A stretch of 64,000 nt of DNA from assembly GCA_036927565.1 (NCBI GenBank), contig JAYESD010000004.1, positions 163,405,697-163,469,696 on the forward strand, read 5' to 3'. Positions 20,972-32,575 of this stretch are shown here, one piece after another. Position numbers and translations under genes: made by a program. Numbering within the stretch: the first letter of the stretch is position 1; each line of letters opens with the position of its first letter. The notes under the pieces are model-generated. The model saw nothing but the letters and a program-made list of their open reading frames with translations. It did not search any database and was not told the DNA's origin. Source of the stretch: Tuctoria greenei (taxonomy: Eukaryota > Streptophyta > Magnoliopsida > Poales > Poaceae).

Positions 20972-23900
20972 ATGGAGTTGGGTCTGCGCGAGAGTCGCCT
21001 GAAGACCGACAACGATTTGAAGAAGGTCCGGGCCCTTATGGGGTGGTCCTCGGACTTCTTCAGCCGCTCGGTCCGTGCCGGCGGAGAGCTCCCCTTTGAG
21101 AAGGAGCGCGCTGGCGAGATGGTGTACTTTTCTTCGTACGCCATGGTCGGACTGATCCCACCATTTTCTTCTTTCTTCTTGATGCTGCTAGACTTCTATG
21201 GTCTGCAGCTATACCACCTTGGTTCCCACTCCATTCTCCTTGTGTCCATCTTTGTCCACTTCTGCGAGATGCGGGTGGGCATCCCCCCCCCCCCCTGCGT
21301 TGAGCTCTTCCGAACCTTCTTCACCGTTCACACCACCGGCCGGAGCAACGAGTATCTTGGCTTCTACTACTTCGTGAAGTGCAAGAAGTGCCCGTTCAAG
21401 TACCTCCGGCCGTTCCCTTCCGGGAAGTGGGATGACTGGAAGAAAGATTGGATTGTCGTCAGGGTGGAAGATCATGAGCGGTTGGAACTGCCAGACAGTA
21501 TGCCCGGCATCGACACGTCGATATGGAGTGAAGTCCCGGTGCTGGCGGAAGTTTTCGACCCTGTCCTGACCAGGATCCGCCGATGTGTGGAGGGAGGATT
21601 GACTCCCCAGGCGGTGTTCTGCAACTTCCTGACCAACAGGTGGGCGCTGCTGAAGAGGAGGGAGAAGCTCGCCTGGGCCCTCAACAGCGTGATGGATGAG
21701 GACCGGGTTGAAACCGGGTTGAAGTCTGACATGGTGGGGAAGACCCTGGAGTTCCACCTCAAGAAATTCCAGCACGGCATCGACGTCGACGGAGATTACT
21801 TGACTCCGCCGCCGGCCTTTCTCCCTCTGAACGTGGAAGTGGAGTTCAGCAGAGAGCTCCGGCGGAAGATGCCTGCGCTTGACGACCTTGGCGTCGTCGA
21901 GAGGAGACCAACCACCCGGGTGGCGATCCCTGGGGTGCCCGAAGATGGCTCAGTCCCTGCTCCACAGCCGAGGGTTGAAGTCATCGACAAGGGCAAGGAG
22001 CTGGCGGAGGAGCCGGAGAGTCGGAAGAGGAAGCTGCGGCATGTCGACGGAAGGTCCGTCATGCCCGCTGCTTCTACCTTGGCTCCTTCTCCACAAGGGG
22101 GAAGATCTTCTGGTGCTGTGGCGACTGTCCTCGTGGTGGGTTCCTCCCGGAACGAGACTGTTCCTGCAGTGGGATCCTCCCGAAGCGCTTCCGTCTCCGT
22201 GGTAGAGCCCTCCGGTGGTGCTAGCTCCGGGTGTACGACTCCGGCCCCCAGGGGCGGTTGGAGTCTCCAGGTCCAGGGGTTCCTCCCGATCGAGGAGAGC
22301 CTCAACTCGGGAATCTCCCGTGGCTGCGGCGAGTTCTGGGGGGCCTCCTAGAGCTCCTACGCCGACTCTGGCCAGCCCGGAACGTCCGGGAAAAAGGTTC
22401 CGCGCAAGCTGGTGCGGGAGCCTTCCAAGGTAATTTTTGATGTTTACCCTGGTTAACTTTTTAGTTGTAGTGATTGTTTGTTAATTCTCTTTATCCATCC
22501 TCTGCAGCGTCCCTAAGAAAGGGGGTGAAGCTCCACCCTCGGCCACGGTTTCTGAGGCCATGGGAGCTTCCGCTCCTGTCCCGGCTCCGCCCCAAATGGT
22601 GGCTGAGGCTGCGACAGCTCCAGCGCCGGCTGTCGTGGTCATGAACCTTGACTCGTCCCCAGAACTTCCCGTTGTAGCGCCGGACCACAGGAGTGAAGAC
22701 ATGCCGGCGGCACTTGTCTCGGAGATTGAAGCTTCGGGTCCTTGTGCTGCAGTAATGGAAGCTCCGGCTGTAGAGCCGGAAGAAGTGATAGTCCCGGTCT
22801 TAGAGCCGGAACTTGTTGAAGCCCCGGCGATTGAACCGGAGGTGATTGAAGCTCCGGCGTGCGAGCCGGAAGTCGAGGTAGTTCCGACGGTTGAGTCGGT
22901 TACCTCCGATGCACTGGTCGCTGAGCCGGTTGTTGTTGGAGCGCCGGTCGCAGAGCCAGCGGTTGAAGAGGCGAGGGAGCTCGGGTCTCCCTCAGAAGAG
23001 GTGCCCCGATCGGAGCCAACAGTAGCTCCTGCTCCGAGGGCGACGACATCGATGGTACCTGTGGCAGAGCCAGAGTGCCTAAACGAAGTCGCCGGCCCCC
23101 TGCCTGAGGGGGCGAATGAAGACTTGGCGGCGGGGCCTTCTTCGATGGCGACTGAGGCCATCCCGGAGGAAGGCCCTAGCGCTTTGGAAGCTCAGGGTTC
23201 CGCTCTCATAGAGTGGGACCCAATTTTTGTACATGAAGACCCGCTGGAACCAGTGGAGGAGACCCCAGCAGGTCCGGAGCCCATCCCACTGTCGATGTCT
23301 ATCGACAACGCCTGCTCCAGTCTACGTCAGGTCCAACTGGCCTTCTTCCACGACTGCAAGGCTCTTGAAGAGGAGCGCCAAACCCTTAGGCGGTGGCGTA
23401 ATCGGCTCCACTTTGAGACTAAGCTGGCGCAGTCGAGGCATGCGGATGACAAGGAGTGGATCAAGCGGGAGAAGATCCGCCTGGAGTGTTGGGAGAAGCT
23501 GCTGGATGAGAGGGAGAACATGATCCATGCCCTCGACGCTCATTCTCGGGAGTTCCATCATCAGGCCAAGGCTGCCAATGACGCGGTCAATGCTCGGTTC
23601 GAGCAGCTTGAAGCCATCAACGCAGCTCTCATCAAGCGCCGAGAGGCACTCGAAGGGAGGGAGAGACGGCTCGAAGACGAAGAGCAAAAACTCCTGGAGC
23701 TGCGGGATGACATCCTGAGAAGGGAAGAGGAGCTCGCCGAGGAAACAGCTCTGGCGGACAAGGGTCTCGAGGAGCGCACTAAGAAGTTGGAAGAGCGCTG
23801 CCTCGAGGAAGAGGAGAAGACCTGGGTGCGAGGGCAGGAACTCTACGAATACGAGTGTGCCCTTGTTGCCCGGGAGAAGAAAGTAGAGGCTAGGGAGAAA

Positions 23901-24440
23901 GACCTGGTCGACCGTCGGAACAAGATCCACCTCCGGGAGGAGGAGCTCGGAAGACTTGAGAGGCGGGTTGCTGCAAAGATTCAGCAAAACGCCAAAGAAG
24001 TTGAGCGCCTCGCCCGTGAGAATTCCGAACTGACGGCGGCCAAGAGATCCTTGGAAGAAATGAAGAGCCTGAGGACAGTGGACTCCCTGCAGATTTGGGA
24101 GTTCCTGGGTAAGGCCAACGATGCGCTGACGCCGATGGGTTTCAGCCCCGTGTGCCCGGATGATCCGGAGCCGGAGCCGGACCTCGCGCTGCAAGCGTTG
24201 AGCGCAGCAGGCAGCAAGCTCTCCAAGGTGGGCGACGTCATCGCGGACCAACTGGAGGTCAAGGGGCAATCCCTGGCGAGGAACGTCACAGAGTACGTGT
24301 TGACGTGCTACACCAGCCGGAACCCTCAATTTCCTCTGGACCCGGTGCTTGAAGGCCCCGTCGAAGGAGAAGGCGAAGCTACCCGAGCCAGCGTATCGGA
24401 GGTCGCCCAGAAGGTCGCCGAGTTCTTCCATAGGGTCTAG
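20972..24440 (+). CDS. Antisense two-exon gene of element A (Transposase_28-like domain plus coiled coil)
   Basis: Exon 1 runs from ATG 20972 (MELGLRESRLKTDNDLKK) to about 22429 and exon 2 from 22508 to 24440. The N-terminal half resembles the 'putative gypsy type transposon' family (Transposase_28), with FCEMRVGIPP, ELFRTFFTVHTTGRSNEYLG and FPSGKWDDWKKDW. Ser/Pro/Val-rich linkers with APAIEPEVIEAP-type repeats follow, then a long Glu/Arg-rich coiled coil (about 23340-24060). The 78-bp intron joins exon 2 in frame only if a G6 tract near 22338 is read as one base fewer; as it stands the exon-1 frame ends at TAG 22349-22351. Function is unknown; related genes lie antisense in other Tat elements. 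Confidence 0.65.
22430..22507 (+). other. Predicted 78-bp intron in the antisense gene
   Basis: The donor is CCAAG|GTAATT and the acceptor CTCTGCAG|CG, with a T-rich interior. It is conserved at 30025-30102 in element B. Confidence 0.8.
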
Positions 24441-25700
24441 GATCATCTCTTTAGCTCCCGCTTGTATTTTCTCTTCTTCCTCAATTTTGTACTCCCTTGT
24501 CTCTAGATGTAATCTCCTGTCTCCAGATAAATGAAATCCCCAAATTTTTGCGAATTTCATTTTTTGTCTTCAACATCTTTATCTTCTCTTGGCCCCCTGG
24601 TAGATGTACACAATTTGATTGTGAACATGTACCAAAAGGATACTGAGTTTTGTTGAAGACGAATTTGCTTCGAACTTGTAGAATTTGGTTCCGAAGTCTT
24701 TGATAGTGAAGGTCCCCTGAAGTTGTCGGAGCTTAGAAGCTCCGGTACTGTCCATCGCTGGAGGTTAGTAGCTCCGGCAATAGCTTCTATCAACACGTAG
24801 AGCGTCGATAGTTAGTACTCCAAGGTGTCGGAGCTTAGTAGCTTCGGCAATGACCTTTAGCAACACTTGGTAAGTTGGCAACGGACTCCATGTACGGGGT
24901 CTTCTCACCATCTTTTACTCAGCGCCGATGGTAGACCCCCTTGAGGGGGTCGGAGCTTGGTTAGCTCCAGCTTTTCTCCATCAACGTATATTTTGTTTTT
25001 CCTGCACACTTAAGCCAAGAAAAACAATAAAATTTGTTCCTTGTCTATAGTTTTATCGCGGCTTACGATTCTCAAGTAAATTTTAACTTGAACGCGATTT
25101 TAAATACAACTGGAAGCGTTGTCTTTTCTCTTAGATCCAACTGTCCATGGACCTGCCTTACTTTGGTCTGTCGGGGTGTAGCTAGAGTGGCGTACTTAGG
25201 GTGCTTGACCAGGCTAAGTCGATAGCACACTCCGGCCCTAGATTGGCTTGGTGGCTTTCAGGCGAGTTGGCCATAAACGATATTTAAATCCAAGAGTTCT
25301 GACAATTCAACTCGAGTCGTATATAAACCGGTCAAACTAAAATTTCTTAAGAATTGCACGTTTCTGTTATAGACAAGAAAGAGAAAAATAAAAATATCGA
25401 GCCTGCACAAAATGAATGCACGTGGAGTCTATTTCACATGAAGATGTCTTTCATTATAGGTCCGGGGTACAGGGGAAACAAGTACATTCTTAGGGTACGG
25501 GACCAGGCCAAGTGTGCTTGGTTTCTCGTTTGACCCAGGGTAGTTAGCCACGCTTTTAGTTCGGGGACTGTAACAAGTGCTGCTTGAGCTTTACAGACCT
25601 TTCGGAAAAGGTCCGGCTGCTCTCCCGGAGGAACTACCCGACTCTGTACAATGACTCTATAACATACATCTCAAGTTACTCAAGACTCACCTCCGTGGAA
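24441..25700. other. Noncoding region between integrase and antisense gene of element A
   Basis: It holds the likely 3' UTR of the antisense gene (AGATAAATGAAATC near 24525) and several degenerate repeats around GTCGGAGCTTAGTAGCTCCGG (24729-24965). No coding signal is seen. The part 24441-25024 is shared with B, and the rest (25025-25700) is deleted in B. Confidence 0.7.
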
Positions 25701-27217
25701 TTAAGTGTAGAACTTATGGAGGTGCTCGATGTTCCAAGGATTTGGGAGAGGTGTCCCATCCTCAGTAGCCAAGCGAACGCTTCCGGGACGGGATACTTTG
25801 ATCACTCGGAAGGGCCCCTCCCATCCGGGGGAAAGTTTGTTTAGCCCTTCTCTGGATAGTATTCTCCGTAGCACCAGATCGCCTTCCTCGAGCTGTCGGT
25901 TGTGTACATGCCGCTGGTGATAACGCCGTAGAGCTTGGCGATATCTGGCATTCCGAACAGCTGCTTGGCACCTTCCCTCCTCGAGGAGGTCTAGGTCTTC
26001 ACGTCGGAGCTGGTCCTGCGCGGCTTCGTCGAAGGTCCGGACTCGGAGTGAACCCATGGTGATTTCCGGAGGAAGGATTGCTTCAGCTCCGTACACCAGA
26101 AAGAAGGGTGTTTCTCTGGTTGAGCGGTTTGGAGAAGTCCTGTTGGCCCATAGAGTGGGCGGAAGCTCTTCGATCCAATTGGCTCCGTGCTTTTTCAAAC
26201 GCTCATAGGTGCGCGTTTTGAGTCCTTTAAGGATTTCTTCATTTGCTCTCTCAGCTTGGCCATTGCTGGCGGGATGAGCTACGGAAGCGTAGCAAACCTG
26301 TATGCCGAGGTCTTTGCAATACCCTTGGAATGCGGAGCTTGTGAATTGAGTCCCATTATCAGTGATGATCTTGTTTGGGACTCCGAATCTGCTTACAATG
26401 GATTGCAGAAAGTTGATAGCAGATTGCTTGTTGATCGTCACAACTGGAGTTGCTTCCGGCCACTTGGTGAACTTGTCGATGGTGACGTACAGGAACTTGT
26501 AACCTCCGACGGCTCTTGGGAAGGGTCCCAAGATGTCCATCCCCCACACAGCGAAGGGCCATGTAGGAGGTATCATTTGTAAGGGCTGAGCGGGTGTATG
26601 AATTTGCCTTGCATGAAATTGGCATGCTTCGCATTTCTTTACCAGCTCAGTGGCATCCTGGAGTGCTTTAGGCCAGTAGAAGCCATGCCGGAAGGCTTTT
26701 CCGACCAGCGTGCGGGAAGATGCGTGGTTCCCACACTCGCCTCCATGGATTTCTGCGAGAAGCTCGCAGCCTTCTTCCCTTGTGATGCACCGCATTAGGA
26801 TGCCGTTGGCACCGCGCCGGTAGAGATCCCCTTCTACTAGTGTGTATCTTTTAGCCAATCTGACTACCCGGTCAGCGGATACATCATCGTCAGGAAGGAT
26901 GTTGTCTTTCAAGTAGTTCCGGATCTCCGAGATCCATGCATCGGAACTGACTTGAGTATTTGAGTCTTGCGTGCTGGGTTGCTCGGAGCTTCCGGCAGCA
27001 CCTACGACCCTTGATGGCTGCCATGGTAATAGGGCCATCGGGACCGTCAGCTTCGGGATGCTGATCTCGCCCCCTTCGTTCAGTTCGGCAGGCTGAACTG
27101 TGGGTTTTGACAACCTCCGGACAAAGATTCCGTCAGGAGCTGGAGCTCCGGTTGACGCTTTGGTCGAGAGTTTGTCAGCTTCAGCGTTGTGGGCACGCTG
27201 AACATGGTTGAGGTCTA
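25701..27217 (-). pseudogene. pol: Element A pol, part 2: end of RNase H and integrase
   Basis: Read leftward from the B insertion, it starts with the last RNase H acidic residue region (AHNAEADKLS). The integrase zinc-binding H2C2 (HGGECGNHAS...CEACQFH) follows, then the core with WGMDILGPFP, ITDNGTQF and NGQAERANEE (the DDE triad). The C-terminus contains LVLRRI, KLSPGWEGPFRV and NPWNIEHLHKFYT. This part is open from the junction to the stop at 25701. Integrase inserts the cDNA copy. Its upstream half is at 35442-37467. Confidence 0.92.
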
Positions 27218-28040
27218 TGTCGACTGTTGGAGTCGGCAGATCTCCTGACACAGCTAAAGTGTCGAAGGAGTTCGTAGTTCGGTGTGGGCGCGCGGAGACT
27301 CAAGAAGGTGAATTGCGGTTTAACACTGGAGACACTAGGATTTACGTGGTTCGGGCCGCCTGAGCGTAACACCCTACTCCACGGGGATGTTGATGTTGTA
27401 TTGGCTTATCACCTATGATCTACCGTCCGTGTCTCTGTGTATCGTCGGCCTGTCCTTTTATAGTACAAAGACAGGCCGTTACAAGCTGCCTGGCCCGACA
27501 TGTGGCCCTGGCGGTTACTAATATTGATACACGATTAATTGTTGTTAATGAGCTTGTAATGGGCTTCGACAGTGCCGTTACAGGCGTTAAGATCGTCCGT
27601 TTAAGTGTCATTAATATGGCATTAATGACATTTAAACAGGTCTTGAAACCCTTGGCTCTCCTTTGAAGATCCGTAGCAGTTACAAGGTCTCCCGGAGGTT
27701 AGAGGCGGCTTGCTCCGATGTTTAGACATGTGGCAGCTCTGGAGCTTGCTGCGGGAAGCAGGAAGCTCCGGGGCTACTTGACACGTGTCAGGTCCGGAGC
27801 TTCTCTCGGTCAGGGGTTAGGTCCGGAGGTGTCGTTTCGGTACTCAGTCCGGTGCTTCCCCCTTGTGGGCGGTAGCTCCGGTTCGGTAGTACATGTGGCG
27901 ACCTAGGGATTAACCATGTTGGAAAAGCTGGTCCGGTCATGTCTGACAAGTGGGCCTCCGAGGGTATTCAACTCGAGTAGTCGTCCTTCCCCTGAGATCT
28001 TTGTAATCTCAGGGGGTGTACGGTTTTTAGGGTACCGACA
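27218..28040 (-). repeat. Element B 3' LTR
   Basis: It shares start and end with LTR A but lacks the 8-bp CCCCTCCT. It is followed at 28041 by the same polypurine-tract sequence as A. Confidence 0.93.
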
Positions 28041-28572
28041 GTGGCCCCCTGGACCTACCTCCGAGGAAGGTCACCGGGGTGAAGTCGTTCCATCGGAGGT
28101 GGGTCCACCTTTGCGACTCTTGAACTGGGTCTTCAAAGGTCTTCGGAGGTGCTGTTGACAGGATTTTACAGTTAAATCCCGACGCGTGGCACACCTCAGG
28201 CGGCAGATAAGATCTTTGGCGTGCGGATCTCACGCAATTGAAGGTCGCCGGTTTCCGATACGAAAACCGTATCGGTTCCACGCGCCTTGTTAGGCCGCCG
28301 CCTTTGGTTTTCCTGCCTCGTGATGACAACCGTTCGCCTGGGTGAGAATCTCGACTTGATCGTCGGGGTGGTCTCGGGCCCTCTGGTCATCGGCTGAATT
28401 GAACTCTTGAGTAGTATTTTCGACTCCCCTGCGGTTTCCATCCAAGCGTTGCGAGGGCTTACTTAAGAAGGAAAGGGCGTACCGTCGGGAGTTCTTTACG
28501 CTTCCCATGTGATCTTGCTCTCAAACTCCCGACTCGTACTTTGCTCTTCCTCTCTTGCCTAGCTGTGCTGCG

Positions 28573-31500
28573 ATGGAGTTGGGTCTGCGCGAGAGTCGCC
28601 TGAAGACCGACAACGATTTGAAGAAGGTCCGGGCCCTTATGGGGTGGTCCTCGGACTTCTTCAGCCGCTCGGTCCATGCCGGCGGAGAGCTCCCCTTTGA
28701 GAAGGAGCGCGCTGGCGAGACGGTGTACTTTTCTTCGTACGCCATGGTGGGACTGATCCCACCATTTTCTTCTTTCTTCTTGATGCTGCTAGACTTCTAT
28801 GGTCTGTAGCTATACCACCTTGGTTCCCACTCCATTCTCCTTGTGTCCATCTTTGTCCACTTCTGCGAGATGTGGGTGGGCATCCCCCCTGCGTCGAGCT
28901 CTTCCGAACCTTCTTCACCGTTCACACCACCGGCCGGAGCAACGAGTATCTTGGCTTCTACTACTTCGTGAAGCGCAAGAAGTGCCCGTTCAAGTACCTC
29001 CGGTCGTTCCCTTCCGGGAAGTGGGATGACTGGAAGAAAGATTGGATTGTCGTCAGGGTGGAAGAGCATGAGCGATTGGAACTGCCAGACAGTCTGCCCG
29101 GCATCGACACGTCGATATGGAGTGAAGTCCCGGTGCTGGCGGAAGTTTTCGACCCTGTCCTGACCAGGATCCGCCGATGTGTGGAGGGAGGATTGACTCC
29201 CCAGGCGGTGTTCTGCAACTTCCTGACCAACAGGTGGGCGCCGCTGAAGAGGAGGGAGAAGCTCGCCTGGGCCCTCAACAGCGTGATGGATGAGGACCGG
29301 GTTGAAACCGGGTTGAAGTCTGACATGGTGGGGAAGACCCTGGAGTTCCACCTCAAGAAATTCCAGCACGGCATCGACGTCGACGGAGATTACTTGACTC
29401 CGCCGCCGGCCTTTCTCCCTCTGAACGTGGAAGTGGAGTTCAGCAGAGAGCTCCGGCGGAAGATGCCTGCGCTTGACGACCTTGGCGTCGTCGAGAGGAG
29501 ACCAACCACCCGGGTGGCGATCCCTGGGGTGCCCGAAGATGGCTCAGTCCCTGCTCCACAGCCGAGGGTTGAAGTCATCGACAAGGGCAAGGAGCTGGCG
29601 GAGGAGCCGGAGAGTCGGAAGAGGAAGCTGCGGCATGTCGACGGAAGGTCCGTCATGCCCGCTGCTTCTACCTTGGCTCCTTCTCCACAAGGGGGAAGAT
29701 CTTCTGGTGCTGTGGCGACTGTCCTCGTGGTGGGGTCCTCCCGGAACGAGACTGTTCCTGTAGTGGGATCCTCCCGAAGCGCTTCCGTCTCCGTGGTAGA
29801 GCCCTCCGGTGGTGCTAGCTCCGGGTGTACGACTCCGGCCCCCAGGGGCGGTTGGAGTCTCCAGGTCCAGGGGTTCCTCCCGATCGAGGAGAGCCTCAAC
29901 TCGGGAATCTCCCGTGGCTGCGGCGAGTTCTGGGGGGGCCTCCTAGAGCTCCTACGCCGACTCTGGCCAGCCCGGAACGTCCGGGAAAAAGGTTCCGCGC
30001 AAGCTGGTGCGGGAGCCTTCCAAGGTAATTTTTGATGTTTACCCTGGTTAACTTTTTAGTTGTAGTGATTGTTTGTTAATTCTCTTTATCCATCCTCTGC
30101 AGCGTCCCTAAGAAAGGGGGTGAAGCTCCACCCTCGGCCACGGTTTCTGAGGCCATGGGAGCTTCCGCTCCTGTCCCGGCTCCGCCCCAAATGGTGGCTG
30201 AGGCTGCGACAGCTCCAGCGCCGGCTGTCGTGGTCATGAACCTTGACTCGTCCCCAGAACTTCCCGTTGTAGCGCCGGACCACAGGAGTGAAGACATGCC
30301 GGCGGCACTTGTCTCGGAGATTGAAGCTTCGGGTCCTTGTGCTGCAGTAATGGAAGCTCCGGCTGTAGAGCCGGAAGAAGTGATAGTCCCGGTCTTAGAG
30401 CCGGAACTTGTTGAAGCCCCGGCGATTGAACCGGAGGTGATTGAAGCTCCGGCGTGCGAGCCGGAAGTCGAGGTAGTTCCGACGGTTGAGTCGGTTACCT
30501 CCGATGCACTGGTCGCTGAGCCGGTTGTTGTTGGAGCGCCGGTCGCAGAGCCAGCGGTTGAAGAGGCGAGGGAGCTCGGGTCTCCCTCAGAAGAGGTGCC
30601 CCGATCGGAGCCAACAGTAGCTCCTGCTCCGAGGGCGACGACATCGATGGTACCTGTGGCAGAGCCAGAGTGCCTAAACGAAGTCGCCGGCCCCCTGCCT
30701 GAGGGGGCGAATGAAGACTTGGCGGCGGGGCCTTCTTCGATGGCGACTGAGGCCATCCCGGAGGAAGGCCCTAGCGCTTTGGAAGCTCAGGGTTCCGCTC
30801 TCATAGAGTGGGACCCAATTTTTGTACATGAAGACCCGCTGGAACCAGTGGAGGAGACCCCAGCAGGTCCGGAGCCCATCCCACTGTCGATGTCTATCGA
30901 CAACGCCTGCTCCAGTCTACGTCAGGTCCAACTGGCCTTCTTCCACGACTGCAAGGCTCTTGAAGAGGAGCGCCAAACCCTTAGGCGGTGGCGTAATCGG
31001 CTCCACTTTGAGACTAAGCTGGCGCAGTCGAGGCATGCGGATGACAAGGAGTGGATCAAGCGGGAGAAGATCCGCCTGGAGTGTTGGGAGAAGCTGCTGG
31101 ATGAGAGGGAGAACATGATCCATGCCCTCGACGCTCATTCTCGGGAGTTCCATCATCAGGCCAAGGCTGCCAATGACGCGGTCAATGCTCGGTTCGAGCA
31201 GCTTGAAGCCATCAACGCAGCTCTCATCAAGCGCCGAGAGGCACTCGAAGGGAGGGAGAGACGGCTCGAAGACGAAGAGCAAAAACTCCTGGAGCTGCGG
31301 GATGACATCCTGAGAAGGGAAGAGGAGCTCGCCGAGGAAACAGCTCTGGCGGACAAGGGTCTCGAGGAGCGCACTAAGAAGTTGGAAGAGCGCTGCCTCG
31401 AGGAAGAGGAGAAGACCTGGGTGCGAGGGCAGGAACTCTACGAATACGAGTGTGCCCTTGTTGCCCGGGAGAAGAAAGTAGAGGCTAGGGAGAAAGACCT

Positions 31501-32035
31501 GGTCGACCGTCGGAACAAGATCCACCTCCGGGAGGAGGAGCTCGGAAGACTTGAGAGGCGGGTTGCTGCAAAGATTCAGCAAAACGCCAAAGAAGTTGAG
31601 CGCCTCGCCCGTGAGAATTCCGAACTGACGGCGGCCAAGAGATCCTTGGAAGAAATGAAGAGCCTGAGGACAGTGGACTCCCTGCAGATTTGGGAGTTCC
31701 TGGGTAAGGCCAACGATGCGCTGACGCCGATGGGTTTCAGCCCCGTGCGCCCGGATGATCCGGAGCCGGAGCCGGACCTCGCGCTGCAAGCGTTGAGCGC
31801 AGCAGGCAGCAAGCTCTCCAAGGTGGGCGACGTCATCGTGGACCAACTGGAGGTCGAGGGGCAATCCCTGGCGAGGAACGTCACAGAATACGTGTTGACG
31901 TGCTACACCAGCCGGAACCCTCAATTTCCTCTGGACCCGGTGCTTGAAGGCCCCGTCGAAGGAGAAGGCGAAGCTACCCGAGCCAGCGTATCGGAGGTCG
32001 CCCAGAAGGTCGCCGAGTTCTTCCATAGGATCTAG
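28573..32035 (+). pseudogene. Antisense gene of element B, broken in exon 1
   Basis: This is the same two-exon structure as at 20972-24440. Exon 1 has a nonsense TAG at 28807-28809 (CAG in A) and a frame change at the C tract near 28884 (C6 here, C13 in A). The G tract before the exon end is G7 here and G6 in A. The intron is 30025-30102. Exon 2 (30103-32035) is fully open and differs from A at only a few codons near its end. Because exon 2 is preserved while exon 1 is broken, decay is recent. Confidence 0.75.
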
Positions 32036-32575
32036 GATCATCTCTTTAGCTCCCGCTTGTTTTTTCTCTTCTTCCTCAATTTTGTACTCCCTTGTCTCCA
32101 GATGTAATCTCCTGTCTCCAGATAAATGAAATCCCCAAATTTTTGCGAATTTCATTTTTTGTCTTCAACATCTTTATCTTCTCTTGGCCCCCTGGTAGAT
32201 GTACACAATTTGATTGTGAACATGTACCAAAAGGATACTGAGTTTTGTTGAAGACGAATTTGCTTCGAACTTGTAGAATTTGGTTCCGAAGTCTTTGATA
32301 GTGAAGGTCCCCTGAAGTTGTCGGAGCTTAGAAACTCCGGTACTGTCCATCGCTGGAGGTTAGTAGCTCCGGCAATAGCTTCTATCAACACGTAGAGCGT
32401 CGATAGTTAGTACTCCAAGGTGTCGGAGCTTAGTAGCTTCGGCAATGACCTTTAGCAACACTTGGTAAGTTGGCAACGGACTCCATGTACGGGGTCTTCT
32501 CACCATCTTTTACTCAGCGCCGATGGTAGACCCCCTTGAGGGGGTCGGAGCTTGGTTAGCTCCGGCTTTTCTCCA

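Noticed and set aside
22481..23161. 226-codon minus-strand Ser/Thr/Gly-rich frame (and 30076-30756)
   Set aside because: Shadow of the Pro/Val/Glu repeat part of the antisense gene's exon 2.
23322..24560. 412-codon minus-strand frame (and its copy at 30917-32155)
   Set aside because: It mirrors the Glu/Arg-rich coiled-coil exon on the plus strand; codon bias keeps the opposite frame open. It has no domain and the plus-strand gene has a conserved intron.
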